Under the pieces are notes generated by a model. The model did not search any database. It was not told the DNA's origin and was given only the letters and a program-made list of their open reading frames with translations. Below are positions 57,263-64,000 of a stretch of 64,000 nucleotides of DNA, one piece after another. Within the stretch, counting starts at the first letter, position 1. Every line of letters starts with the position of its first letter. The stretch comes from JACVRW01 sp963803245 (GTDB lineage: Bacteria; Actinomycetota; Thermoleophilia; Solirubrobacterales; Thermoleophilaceae). The translations under genes were made by a program, and so were the position numbers. The DNA lies in assembly GCA_963803245.1 (NCBI GenBank), contig CAWDLI010000004.1, positions 124,001 to 188,000 of the forward strand, in the 5' to 3' direction.

Positions 57263-59711
57263 GCTGCCGGCACGCACTCGCTGCCTGATCATCGGCGGCG
57301 GGGTGGGCGGCACCTCCATCGCCTACCACCTGACGAGCCTCGGCTGGAGCGACGTGGTGCTGGTGGACCGCAACCAGCTGACCTCCGGCTCGACCTTCCA
57401 CTCCGCGGGACTCGTGGGCCAGCTCCGCGGTTCGGTGTCGCTCACGAGGATGATGATGTACTCGGTCGAGCTCTATCGCCGTCTTGGGAGCGAGTCCGAG
57501 TTCGACCCGGGCTGGACCGAGTGCGGCAGCCTGCGGCTGGCCTCGAGCGAAGAGCGCATGGAGGAGCTGCGCCGCCAGTCCGGCTGGGCCAAGACGTTCG
57601 GGCTCCCGCTCGAGCTGATCTCCCCCGACGAAGCCCTCGAGCGCTTTCCGCTGATGTCCACGGACGGCGTGGTGGGAGCCGCCTGGCTGCCCACCGACGG
57701 GTACCTCGACCCCGCGCAGCTCACCTACGCGCTGGCCGACGGGGCCCGCCAGGGAGGGGCCACGATCCTCACCTCCACGCGCGTGACCGGCATCGACGTG
57801 CACGACGGCCGCGTGGAGCGCGTGCGCACCGAGCGCGGCGACGTGGAGTGCGAGACCGTGGTGATCGCGGCCGGGATGTTCAGCGCGGAGGTGGGCAGGC
57901 TCGCCGGGGTGCGCATCCCCGTGGTGCCCATGTCGCACGAGTACCTGATCACCCAGCCCTTCCGCGAGCGCGATCCGGCCAATCCGCTCCCCACGCTGCG
58001 CGACCCGGATCTGCTCGTGTACTTCCGCGAGGAGGGCGGCGGGCTGCTGATGGGCGGCTACGAGCGCCACTCCGCGCCCGCCTTCCTGCCCGACGGCGGA
58101 GCGGGCTTCGACAGCATCCCGCCGGACTTCAACGGCCGCCTGCTCGAGGACGACTGGGGCCGCTTCGAGGAGATCGTGGCCGGCGCCCGGCGCCGCGTGC
58201 CCCAGATGGACGACGTGAAGATCACGCGGATGATCAACGGACCCGAGGCCTTCACGCCGGACAATGAGTTCTGCCTCGGCGAGACGGAGGTGGGCGGCCT
58301 GTTCGTGGCCGCCGGCTTCTGCGCCCACGGGCTTGCGGGCGCGGGCGGGATCGGCCAGGTGATGGCCGAGTGGATCTCCGAGGGCGAGCCGAGCATCGAC
58401 CTGTGGCACATGGACGTGCGCCGCTTCGGCGGCCAGTACCGCTCGCCCGGGTACACGCTCGCGCGGGTGACCGAGACCTACGAGAGCTACTACGACATCC
58501 TCTATCCGGGCCACGAGCGCACCGCCGGCCGGCCGCTGCGCGTCTCGCCGGCCGCCGGCTGGCACCGCGACCACGCGGCTGCCTTCGGCGAGAAGTCCGG
58601 CTGGGAGCGGGTGAACTGGTACGAGACGAATGCGGAGGCGGGCGACGAGTCGCTGCGGCCGCGCGGCTGGGCCGGCAGGCACTGGTCACCGGCGATCGGC
58701 GCCGAGCATCGCGCCTGCCGCGACGGCGCGGCGATCTTCGACGAGTCGTCGTTCGCGAAGCTCGAGATCGAAGGTCCCGGCGCCGCCGACCTGCTCGAGC
58801 ACCTGTGCGACAACCGCGTGGCGCGCGACGTCGGGCAGATCACCTACACCCAGATGCTGAACGGCCGCGGCGGGATCGAGTGCGACTTCACCGTCGCGCG
58901 CCTGGCCGAGGACAGGTTCTCGATCGTCACGGGCACGGCGTTCGGGAACCACGACCGCGAGTGGATCCGCCGGCACGCCGCCGGGCGGCCCGGGGTCGCG
59001 GTGCGCGACGTGACCTCCCAGTGGGCGTGCATCGGACTCTGGGGCCCCAGCGCGCGCGAGCTCCTTCAGCCGCTGACGACACAGGACCTCTCGAGCGAGG
59101 CGTTCCCGTACATGACGCTCCACGAGATGACGGTGGGCCACGTGCCCGTGCGTGCGCTCCGGGTGACCTACGTGGGCGAGCTCGGCTGGGAGCTCTACTG
59201 CCCGACCGAGTACGGGCTCGGCCTCTGGCGCACGCTCTGGGAGGCCGGGCGGCCGCTCGGGCTCGTGGCGGGCGGCTACCGGGCCATCGACTCGCTGAGG
59301 CTCGAGAAGGGCTATCGGGTGTGGGGAGCCGACATCACCCCGGACGAGACCCCCTACGAGGGCGGGGTGGGCTTCTGCGTGAAGCCCGACAAGGAGTTCA
59401 TCGGCCGCAAGGCGCTCGAGGCGGCCCGCGAGCAGGGGCCCCGGCACGCCCTCTGCTGCGTGCTGCTGGAGGACGCCCGCTCCGTCGCCCTCGGCAACGA
59501 GCCGGTGCGGGTCGGCGGTGAGATCGCCGGGCGGGTGACCACCGGCGGCTACGGCTACACCGTCGAGCGCTCGATCGCGTACGCCTATCTCCCGCCGGAG
59601 CACGCCGAGCCGGGCACTGGCGTGGAGATCGAGATCTTCGGCGGCTGGGTGGACGGCGAGGTCGCGCGCGAGCCGCTGTTCGACCCGGACGGCGAGCGCA
59701 TTCGCGCGTGA
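57246..59711 (+). CDS. Dimethylglycine/sarcosine dehydrogenase-like FAD enzyme with aminomethyltransferase domain
   Basis: 821 residues from GTG 57246. The DAO half has IIGGGVGGTSIAYHL and the covalent-flavin site STFHSAGLVGQL, plus GVVGAAWLPTDGYLDPAQL. The C-terminal half has the GCV_T fold (DESSFAKLEIEGPGAADLLE, TYVGELGWELYCPTEYG) and GCV_T_C (GRVTTGGYGYTVERSIAYAYL). Enzymes of this class oxidatively demethylate an N-methyl amine and pass the one-carbon unit to tetrahydrofolate. The gene overlaps the kinase stop by 17 bases and ends in a GTGA overlap with the ATP-grasp gene. The amine is unknown. Confidence 0.92.
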   Translation: MPAGRELPARTRCLIIGGGVGGTSIAYHLTSLGWSDVVLVDRNQLTSGSTFHSAGLVGQLRGSVSLTRMMMYSVELYRRLGSESEFDPGWTECGSLRLASSEERMEELRRQSGWAKTFGLPLELISPDEALERFPLMSTDGVVGAAWLPTDGYLDPAQLTYALADGARQGGATILTSTRVTGIDVHDGRVERVRTERGDVECETVVIAAGMFSAEVGRLAGVRIPVVPMSHEYLITQPFRERDPANPLPTLRDPDLLVYFREEGGGLLMGGYERHSAPAFLPDGGAGFDSIPPDFNGRLLEDDWGRFEEIVAGARRRVPQMDDVKITRMINGPEAFTPDNEFCLGETEVGGLFVAAGFCAHGLAGAGGIGQVMAEWISEGEPSIDLWHMDVRRFGGQYRSPGYTLARVTETYESYYDILYPGHERTAGRPLRVSPAAGWHRDHAAAFGEKSGWERVNWYETNAEAGDESLRPRGWAGRHWSPAIGAEHRACRDGAAIFDESSFAKLEIEGPGAADLLEHLCDNRVARDVGQITYTQMLNGRGGIECDFTVARLAEDRFSIVTGTAFGNHDREWIRRHAAGRPGVAVRDVTSQWACIGLWGPSARELLQPLTTQDLSSEAFPYMTLHEMTVGHVPVRALRVTYVGELGWELYCPTEYGLGLWRTLWEAGRPLGLVAGGYRAIDSLRLEKGYRVWGADITPDETPYEGGVGFCVKPDKEFIGRKALEAAREQGPRHALCCVLLEDARSVALGNEPVRVGGEIAGRVTTGGYGYTVERSIAYAYLPPEHAEPGTGVEIEIFGGWVDGEVAREPLFDPDGERIRA

Positions 59712-61048
59712 GGAGCCCGCCGCCGTACGACGAGGCCTACGACGAGCTCGGGGAGGCCCGGCCCCTGTACGCCGATCTCCTGGGGCGCCTCGGCGATCCC
59801 GGCGCCCTCGCCGAGCGCACGAAGGACGCGCTGCGCGGCCGCGCGGTCACGTTCGACGCCGCCCCCGACGGCATCTTCGCCCTCGATCCCGTCCCGCGCC
59901 TCCTCGACGAGCACGAATGGACGGGCCTTCGGCAGGGCATCGTGCAGCGGCTCGAGGCCCTGGAGGAGTTCCTCCGGGACGTGTATGGGGATGCCCGCAT
60001 CGTCGAAGCGGGGATCGTGCCGAGCGCCGTCGTCGAGAGCTCCCCCCACTTCGAGCCGTCGATGCGCGGGGCACCCGTCAGGCGCTGGATATCGGTGGCC
60101 GGACTGGACGTCGTACGCGGACCGGACGGTCGCTTCCGGGTGCTCGAGGACCAGGTGCGGATGCCGGCCGGCCTGGCCTACGCGGTCGTCGCCCGCGAGA
60201 CCCTGCGCGAGCTTCTGCCGGTGGCCCCGCCCCAGGCGGACCACTCGCCCGTCTTCGGAGAGCTGGCGCTCGCGCTGCGCGACGCCGCGCCGGAGGGCGT
60301 GGCCGAGCCGAACGCCGTGCTCCTGTGCGAGGGGCGGAGCGCAGGCGGCTGGTGGGAGCACGAGCGACTCGCGAGGGAGCTGTGCGCGCCCGCCGTGACG
60401 CTCGCCGACCTCGAGCACCGCGACGGCCGGCTTGTGGCCTGGATCGACGGGCGGACCCGGGCAGTGGACGTGGTCTACCACCGCACCGACGAGGACCGCT
60501 TCAGCGGAACGGCGCTCGGCGCGGCACTGCTCGAGCCCTGCCGCGCCGGCACGCTCGCGTGCGTGAACGCGCCGGGGTCGGGCCTGGCCGACGACAAGCT
60601 GGTCCACGCGTACGTGGAGGAGATGATCCGCTTCTACCTCGGAGCGGAGCCGCTGCTGCCGTCGATCCCCTCGCACGGCCTCGACGAGCCGGGCGTGCTG
60701 GACCGCCTCGACGAGATGGTCGTGAAGCCGCGCGGCGAGATGGGCGGCGAGGGCGTGGTGATCTGGCGCGACGCGGATGCGGAGACCCGGAAGCGGGAGC
60801 GCGCGCGGATCGAGCGCGACCCGCGCGGCTTCGTCGCGCAGGAGCTGGTCACGCTCTCCGTGCACCCGACCGTCCGCGGAGAACGCCTCGAGCCTCGGCA
60901 TGTGGACCTGCGTCCGTACGCCACCGTGGACGACGGCGGCGTGCATCTGCTTCCCGGCGGGCTGAGCCGCGTGGCACTCGACCGCGGCTCGATGATCGTG
61001 AACAGCGGTCAGGGCGGCGGCGTGAAGGACACGTGGGCGCCGAGCTGA
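59708..61048 (+). CDS. Circularly permuted type 2 ATP-grasp protein
   Basis: 446 residues from GTG 59708, which overlaps the DMGDH stop (GTGA). Family signatures of COG2308 are present: YDEAYDELGEARPLY, FRVLEDQVRMPAGLAYAV, LADDKLVHAYVEEMIRFYLG, VVKPRGEMGGEGVVIW, RHVDLRPYATV and VNSGQGGGVKDTW. It should ligate a carboxylate to an amine with ATP. Its usual neighbours, the alpha-E domain protein and a transglutaminase, are absent. Here it is instead cotranscribed with a demethylating dehydrogenase and a kinase-like protein. Confidence 0.9.
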   Translation: MRSPPPYDEAYDELGEARPLYADLLGRLGDPGALAERTKDALRGRAVTFDAAPDGIFALDPVPRLLDEHEWTGLRQGIVQRLEALEEFLRDVYGDARIVEAGIVPSAVVESSPHFEPSMRGAPVRRWISVAGLDVVRGPDGRFRVLEDQVRMPAGLAYAVVARETLRELLPVAPPQADHSPVFGELALALRDAAPEGVAEPNAVLLCEGRSAGGWWEHERLARELCAPAVTLADLEHRDGRLVAWIDGRTRAVDVVYHRTDEDRFSGTALGAALLEPCRAGTLACVNAPGSGLADDKLVHAYVEEMIRFYLGAEPLLPSIPSHGLDEPGVLDRLDEMVVKPRGEMGGEGVVIWRDADAETRKRERARIERDPRGFVAQELVTLSVHPTVRGERLEPRHVDLRPYATVDDGGVHLLPGGLSRVALDRGSMIVNSGQGGGVKDTWAPS

Positions 61049-61050
61049 GC

Positions 61051-61767
61051 TCAGTCGCGCAGGAGGCCCGCGAGGATGTGCTCAGTGCCCTCCATGTGCT
61101 CGCGCATGAGCCGGACGGCCCGGCCGCAGTCGCGGCGCCGGATCAGCTCGACGATCCGGCGGTGCTGGGCGTTCGAGCGCATCAGCACCTCGTCCGGATG
61201 GGCGATGCGCGCGATCAGGTCGCTCATCTGCCCCTGCACCTCCGTCATGGCCGTCACGAGCCTGGGCGAGTGGGCCGCCTCGGCCATGGCTATGTGGAAG
61301 TGCACGTCGGCGCGCCGGTACTCGTCGAACGGCGGCCGCGCGGCCATCCGCTCGATGCACTCCTCGAGCCGGCGCAGGTCCTCGTCGTCGGCGCGCTCGA
61401 CGGCGAGCACGATGGCTCCCGCCTCGACCGCCACGCGCTGGTCGAGCACCGAGCGCGCCGCCTCCCCGAGCGCGTCCTTCTCGGCTCGCTCGGCCAGCGG
61501 AGGCTCGTCGGACACGAAGGTCCCGCCCGTTCGCCCTCGCTGTGAGACCAGGTGCCCGCTCTGAACGAGCGTCGTCAGGGCGTGGCGCAGGGTCGAGCGT
61601 GAGATCCGCAGCCGTCCGGCCAGCTCGCGCTCCGGCGGCAGCCGGCTGCCCGGCGCGAGGAGCCCGAGCCGGATCGCCGTGCCGAGCCGTCCGACCGTCT
61701 CCTCGAAGGTGGTGGGCGGCGCCACCGGCTCGAAGACGGCCTCGAGCGCGGTGCTGCCTGCGGTCAC
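61051..61767 (-). CDS. GntR family regulator (FCD/FadR-like)
   Basis: 238 residues from GTG 61767, chosen because GGAGG ends eight bases upstream; GTG 61782 would add five residues. The winged HTH reads PPERELAGRLRISRSTLRHAL, and the FCD domain supplies EAGAIVLAVERADDEDLRRLE, FHIAMAEAAHSPRLVTAMTE and HRRIVELIRRRDCGRAVRLM, with histidines for a metal/ligand site. It is convergent with the ATP-grasp operon and probably regulates it or the DUF6812-like gene. Ligand unknown. Confidence 0.9.
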   Translation of the reverse strand: MTAGSTALEAVFEPVAPPTTFEETVGRLGTAIRLGLLAPGSRLPPERELAGRLRISRSTLRHALTTLVQSGHLVSQRGRTGGTFVSDEPPLAERAEKDALGEAARSVLDQRVAVEAGAIVLAVERADDEDLRRLEECIERMAARPPFDEYRRADVHFHIAMAEAAHSPRLVTAMTEVQGQMSDLIARIAHPDEVLMRSNAQHRRIVELIRRRDCGRAVRLMREHMEGTEHILAGLLRD

Positions 61768-61833
61768 GGCTGTGTCCTCCACCGGGGCAAAGGTACACCG
61801 GGCGCGCCATTGCCGCAGGATGCGGTCCCTGAA

Positions 61834-62103
61834 ATGAGTACATTCCCGCACGTGGACATGCGCCAGGAGAGAGTGGTCGTCGAGACCGACCGGTACAGGG
61901 TGGAGGGCATGCTGACCCTCCCCGCCGAGGGCTACCGCAGCCGCCTGTCCGATTACGTGAACCGCCGCGACCACGACTTCTTCACGATCGTGGACGCCGA
62001 TCTCCGCGCTCTCGACGGGTCGGGAAGGGACTGGTCGGCTCCCGTGCTGATGCTGGCGCGCAACCAGATCCGCCTGATCGTGCCCGCCTCAGAGCACTCC
62101 TAG
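61834..62103 (+). CDS. DUF6812-like protein
   Basis: 89 residues from ATG 61834. The pattern VVVETDRYRVEGMLTLPAEG, SRLSDYVNRRDHDFFTIVDA, VLMLARNQIRLIVPA is that of a small beta-rich family common in Thermoleophilia, which I name from recollection only. Its role is unknown. It is divergent from the GntR regulator. Confidence 0.75.
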   Translation: MSTFPHVDMRQERVVVETDRYRVEGMLTLPAEGYRSRLSDYVNRRDHDFFTIVDADLRALDGSGRDWSAPVLMLARNQIRLIVPASEHS

Positions 62104-62160
62104 CGCCCCCCTGAGGGCCACCTTGCATTCCGTCCGGGGCCGTGCGCAGCCTGATGGTCG

Positions 62161-62370
62161 ATGTTTCACGCGATCCTGATCTGCAGCGACGAGGACTGTG
62201 CCGTAGAGGTCGAGGCCTGGGGCGAGCTCGAGGAGCTCGACCTGCTCCTCTGCGACGGCTGCGACTGCGTGCTGCAGGTGCTGTCGCTCAGCGAGGGCGA
62301 ACGGGCGCCCGCGCAGGTGGTGCAGCTGCCGCGCCGAGCCGGCGCGGCGTCCAGGCGGCGCGCGGCGTGA
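62161..62370 (+). CDS. Small cysteine-containing protein, 69 residues
   Basis: MFHAILICSDEDCAVEVEAW, with CxxxxC spacing, then LLLCDGCDCVLQVLSLS, giving five cysteines in a zinc-ribbon-like order. A basic tail (RRAGAASRRRAA) follows. The stop overlaps the next start as GTGA, so it is coupled to the VOC gene. No function recognised. Confidence 0.65.
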   Translation: MFHAILICSDEDCAVEVEAWGELEELDLLLCDGCDCVLQVLSLSEGERAPAQVVQLPRRAGAASRRRAA

Positions 62371-62807
62371 CGCTTCAGCGGATGGACAACGTTCTCATCG
62401 TTGTCGACGACCTCGAGGCTGCCAAAGCCTTCTTCGCCGAACTCGGTATGGAGCTGGAGGGCGAGACGCAGGTCGAGGGGCCCTCGGTGGACAGCACCGT
62501 CGGGCTCACCGGCGTCCGTGCCGACATCGCCATGATGCGGACCCCGGACGGCCACGGCCGGGTTGAGCTGTCGAAGTTCCACACGCCGGCGGCGATCAGA
62601 GCCGAGCCGGAAAGCGCGCCGGCGAACACGCTGGGCATACGCCGCATCATGTTCGCTGTCGACGACATCGATGACGTCGTTGCCCGCCTGCGCGGCCACG
62701 GTGCCGAACTCGTCGGCGAGATCGCGCAGTACGAGGACGTCTACCGGCTCTGCTTCCTACGTGGCCCTGAGGGCATCATCATCGGACTGGCCGAGCAGCT
62801 CAGCTGA
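62367..62807 (+). CDS. VOC family (glyoxalase/bleomycin resistance-like) protein
   Basis: 146 residues from GTG 62367; ATG 62382 is alternative. The paired beta-alpha-beta-beta-beta modules begin MDNVLIVVDDLEAAKAFFAE and IRRIMFAVDDIDDVVARLRG, with a histidine in SKFHTP and a final glutamate in GPEGIIIGL. It is a metal-dependent small-molecule enzyme or binding protein; substrate unknown. It is coupled to the preceding small gene. Confidence 0.88.
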   Translation: MTLQRMDNVLIVVDDLEAAKAFFAELGMELEGETQVEGPSVDSTVGLTGVRADIAMMRTPDGHGRVELSKFHTPAAIRAEPESAPANTLGIRRIMFAVDDIDDVVARLRGHGAELVGEIAQYEDVYRLCFLRGPEGIIIGLAEQLS

Positions 62808-62852
62808 ACCCCACAGCTTCGACGGCCTCCTCCCGGACGCCGGCGTGTCGCG

Positions 62853-62996
62853 ATGAATGGCCGCGGGCGAGGTAGCGGAGTCGAGGTCGCAAGGGAGGGT
62901 TTCCAGATATGGCACTTCCGTGATGGCAGGGGAGCCCGCATCGAGGAGTACGTGGATCGCGCCGAGGCCCTCGAAGCCGCTGGGCTGTCGCAGTAG
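62853..62996 (+). pseudogene. Remnant of a SnoaL/NTF2-like gene (C-terminal 47 residues)
   Basis: ATG 62853 to TAG 62994-62996. The product reads MNGRGRGSGVEVAREGFQIW, then HFRDGRGARIEEYVDRAEAL and EAAGLSQ. This matches the last third of actinobacterial SnoaL-like proteins (compare VWTLRDG...EQALEAA in the gene at 11513-11914). No N-terminal part is present upstream in any frame. It is most likely a truncated relic between the VOC and P450 genes. Confidence 0.6.
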
Positions 62997-63003
62997 GCCT
63001 CGG

Positions 63004-64000
63004 TCAGCCGCGAGGCGTTGACCAGCTGCAGTCCATCCGCTTGATCCCGCGGATGAACGAGCCGGCCAGCGGGTCCGGCTCGCCGACCTCGATGTCCGGC
63101 ACCTGGGTGAGCAGCTCGCCGAAGATCGAGCGCAGCTGGGTTCGCGCCAGCGAGGCGCCCAGGCAGTAGTGCGGGCCGCCCCCGCCGAAGCCGAGGTGGT
63201 AGTTCGGGTCGCGGGTCACGTCGAAGCGGTAGGGATCGTCGATCGCCGTCTCGTCGCGGTTGCCCGACAGGTAGAACATCACGACCTTGTCGCCGGGCTC
63301 GATCCGCTCGCCGTAGAACTCAGCCGGCTGGGTGGCCACCCTGCGGAAGTGCAGCACCGGCGTGGCCCAGCGGACGAACTCCTCGACGGCGATCGGGAGC
63401 CGCACGTCGAGGTCCTCGAGCAGCAGGTCGCGCTGGTCCGGGTAAAGGGTGAGCGCGCGCATGGCGTGCGAGGTGGTGTGGCGCGTGGTGTCGTTGCCCG
63501 CCACCGAGAGCAGCACGAACCAGGCCGAGATCTCGGCATGGGTGAGCTTCTCGCCGTCGATCTCGGCCTGCACGAGGGCGGTCATCAGGTCGTCCGCGGG
63601 ATGCTTCTCGCGATGGGCCGCCATCTCCGACGCGGCCTGCGAGAGCGTCCAGATCGCCTGGCCCAGCGTGGCCAGAGGGTCGCGCCCGTCGAGGAACCGC
63701 TCGTCGGCGACCGACACGATCGTGTCCGCGGCGTCCACCACCTGCTCGCGATCGGCGTCCGGCACCCCGATCATGTCCGAGATCGTTTGGAGCGGTAGCC
63801 GCTTGGCGATCAGCGATACGAAGTCGCCGCCCCCGGTGGGCGCGGCATCCGTGACGATCTCCTTGGCCGCGAGCCTGATGCCCTCCTCGATCTGGGCCAC
63901 TCGCCGCGGCGTGAACGCCGACGACACCAGCCCGCGCAGCTTCGTGTGGCGGGGCGCGTCCATCGCGATGAAGGACAGCGTGGCTTCCCGGAGCTCGAGC
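63004..64000 (-). CDS. Cytochrome P450, partial (N-terminus beyond the window)
   Basis: The frame is open to base 64000, so the first part is missing; 332 residues are visible. The haem-binding motif is FGGGGPHYCLGASLARTQL, the I-helix oxygen-binding motif is VAGNDTTRHT, and the substrate-side start has MDAPRHTKLRGLVSSAFTPR. It is a cytoplasmic bacterial class I P450 that needs a separate redox partner. The substrate is unknown. Confidence 0.95.
   Translation of the reverse strand, partial: LELREATLSFIAMDAPRHTKLRGLVSSAFTPRRVAQIEEGIRLAAKEIVTDAAPTGGGDFVSLIAKRLPLQTISDMIGVPDADREQVVDAADTIVSVADERFLDGRDPLATLGQAIWTLSQAASEMAAHREKHPADDLMTALVQAEIDGEKLTHAEISAWFVLLSVAGNDTTRHTTSHAMRALTLYPDQRDLLLEDLDVRLPIAVEEFVRWATPVLHFRRVATQPAEFYGERIEPGDKVVMFYLSGNRDETAIDDPYRFDVTRDPNYHLGFGGGGPHYCLGASLARTQLRSIFGELLTQVPDIEVGEPDPLAGSFIRGIKRMDCSWSTPRG

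Overview
The window is very GC-rich, densely coded on both strands, and reads as chromosomal DNA of a Gram-positive actinobacterium. The gene content resembles the class Thermoleophilia (Solirubrobacter/Conexibacter type): a collagen-like G-x-x protein, a DUF6812-like protein, large-type SRP RNA beside dnaX-ybaB-recR, many GTG starts and many probable leaderless promoters. This placement is inference; no rRNA is present. I see no insertion sequence, prophage, CRISPR array or rRNA operon. One tRNA and one SRP RNA are present.

Layout. 1-8.9 kb is a housekeeping block: the end of a GH3 glycosidase, a molybdopterin oxidoreductase, an NmrA-like gene remnant, recR, ybaB, dnaX (without zinc-finger cysteines), a Tat-exported PhoD phosphatase, SRP RNA, a decayed collagen-like gene, a RidA protein and tRNA-Val(CAC). 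8.9-20 kb holds small stress and accessory genes: a lipoprotein, an MpaB-type oxygenase, three SnoaL/NTF2-like proteins, a TetR-cupin divergent pair, two related fibronectin-like lipoproteins (one carrying LamG and metallophosphatase domains), a flippase-like membrane protein and a beta-propeller-like protein. 20-27 kb carries a desaturase with its ferredoxin-type reductase, a conserved-looking 49-residue gene, a cation/proton antiporter, a GIY-YIG protein, a thioesterase, a GST-like protein and a CAP-domain protein.

27-31 kb is a partner-switching operon: GAF-SpoIIE-HATPase, then two STAS proteins, then a flavin monooxygenase, each overlapping the next. 31-43 kb has LtrA, a GH65 phosphorylase with a beta-phosphoglucomutase-type HAD enzyme, an asparaginase, a second antiporter, an MBOAT/SGNH acyl-transfer pair, a candidate structured RNA, a YqgE-like protein, a membrane protein and a glutamine amidotransferase-like protein. 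43-49 kb is a gamma-glutamylation catabolic cluster (permease, glutamine-synthetase-like ligase, C26 hydrolase, aldehyde dehydrogenase, SDR) of the kind used for polyamines or ethanolamine. 49-51.6 kb has an FAD dehydrogenase coupled to a frameshifted FGGY kinase.

51.6-56.2 kb is the most unusual part. A structured 540-base intergenic region precedes a proline-rich surface protein with nine ~33-residue repeats. The next gene encodes a signal peptide, two peptidoglycan-binding domains, a transmembrane helix, a cytoplasmic serine-recombinase fold that has lost its catalytic serine, and an HTH-like tail. 56.3-61.8 kb is an operon of an APH/choline-kinase-like protein, a dimethylglycine-dehydrogenase-like enzyme and a circularly permuted ATP-grasp ligase, with a convergent GntR/FCD regulator. 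The window ends with small genes, an NTF2 remnant and a partial cytochrome P450.
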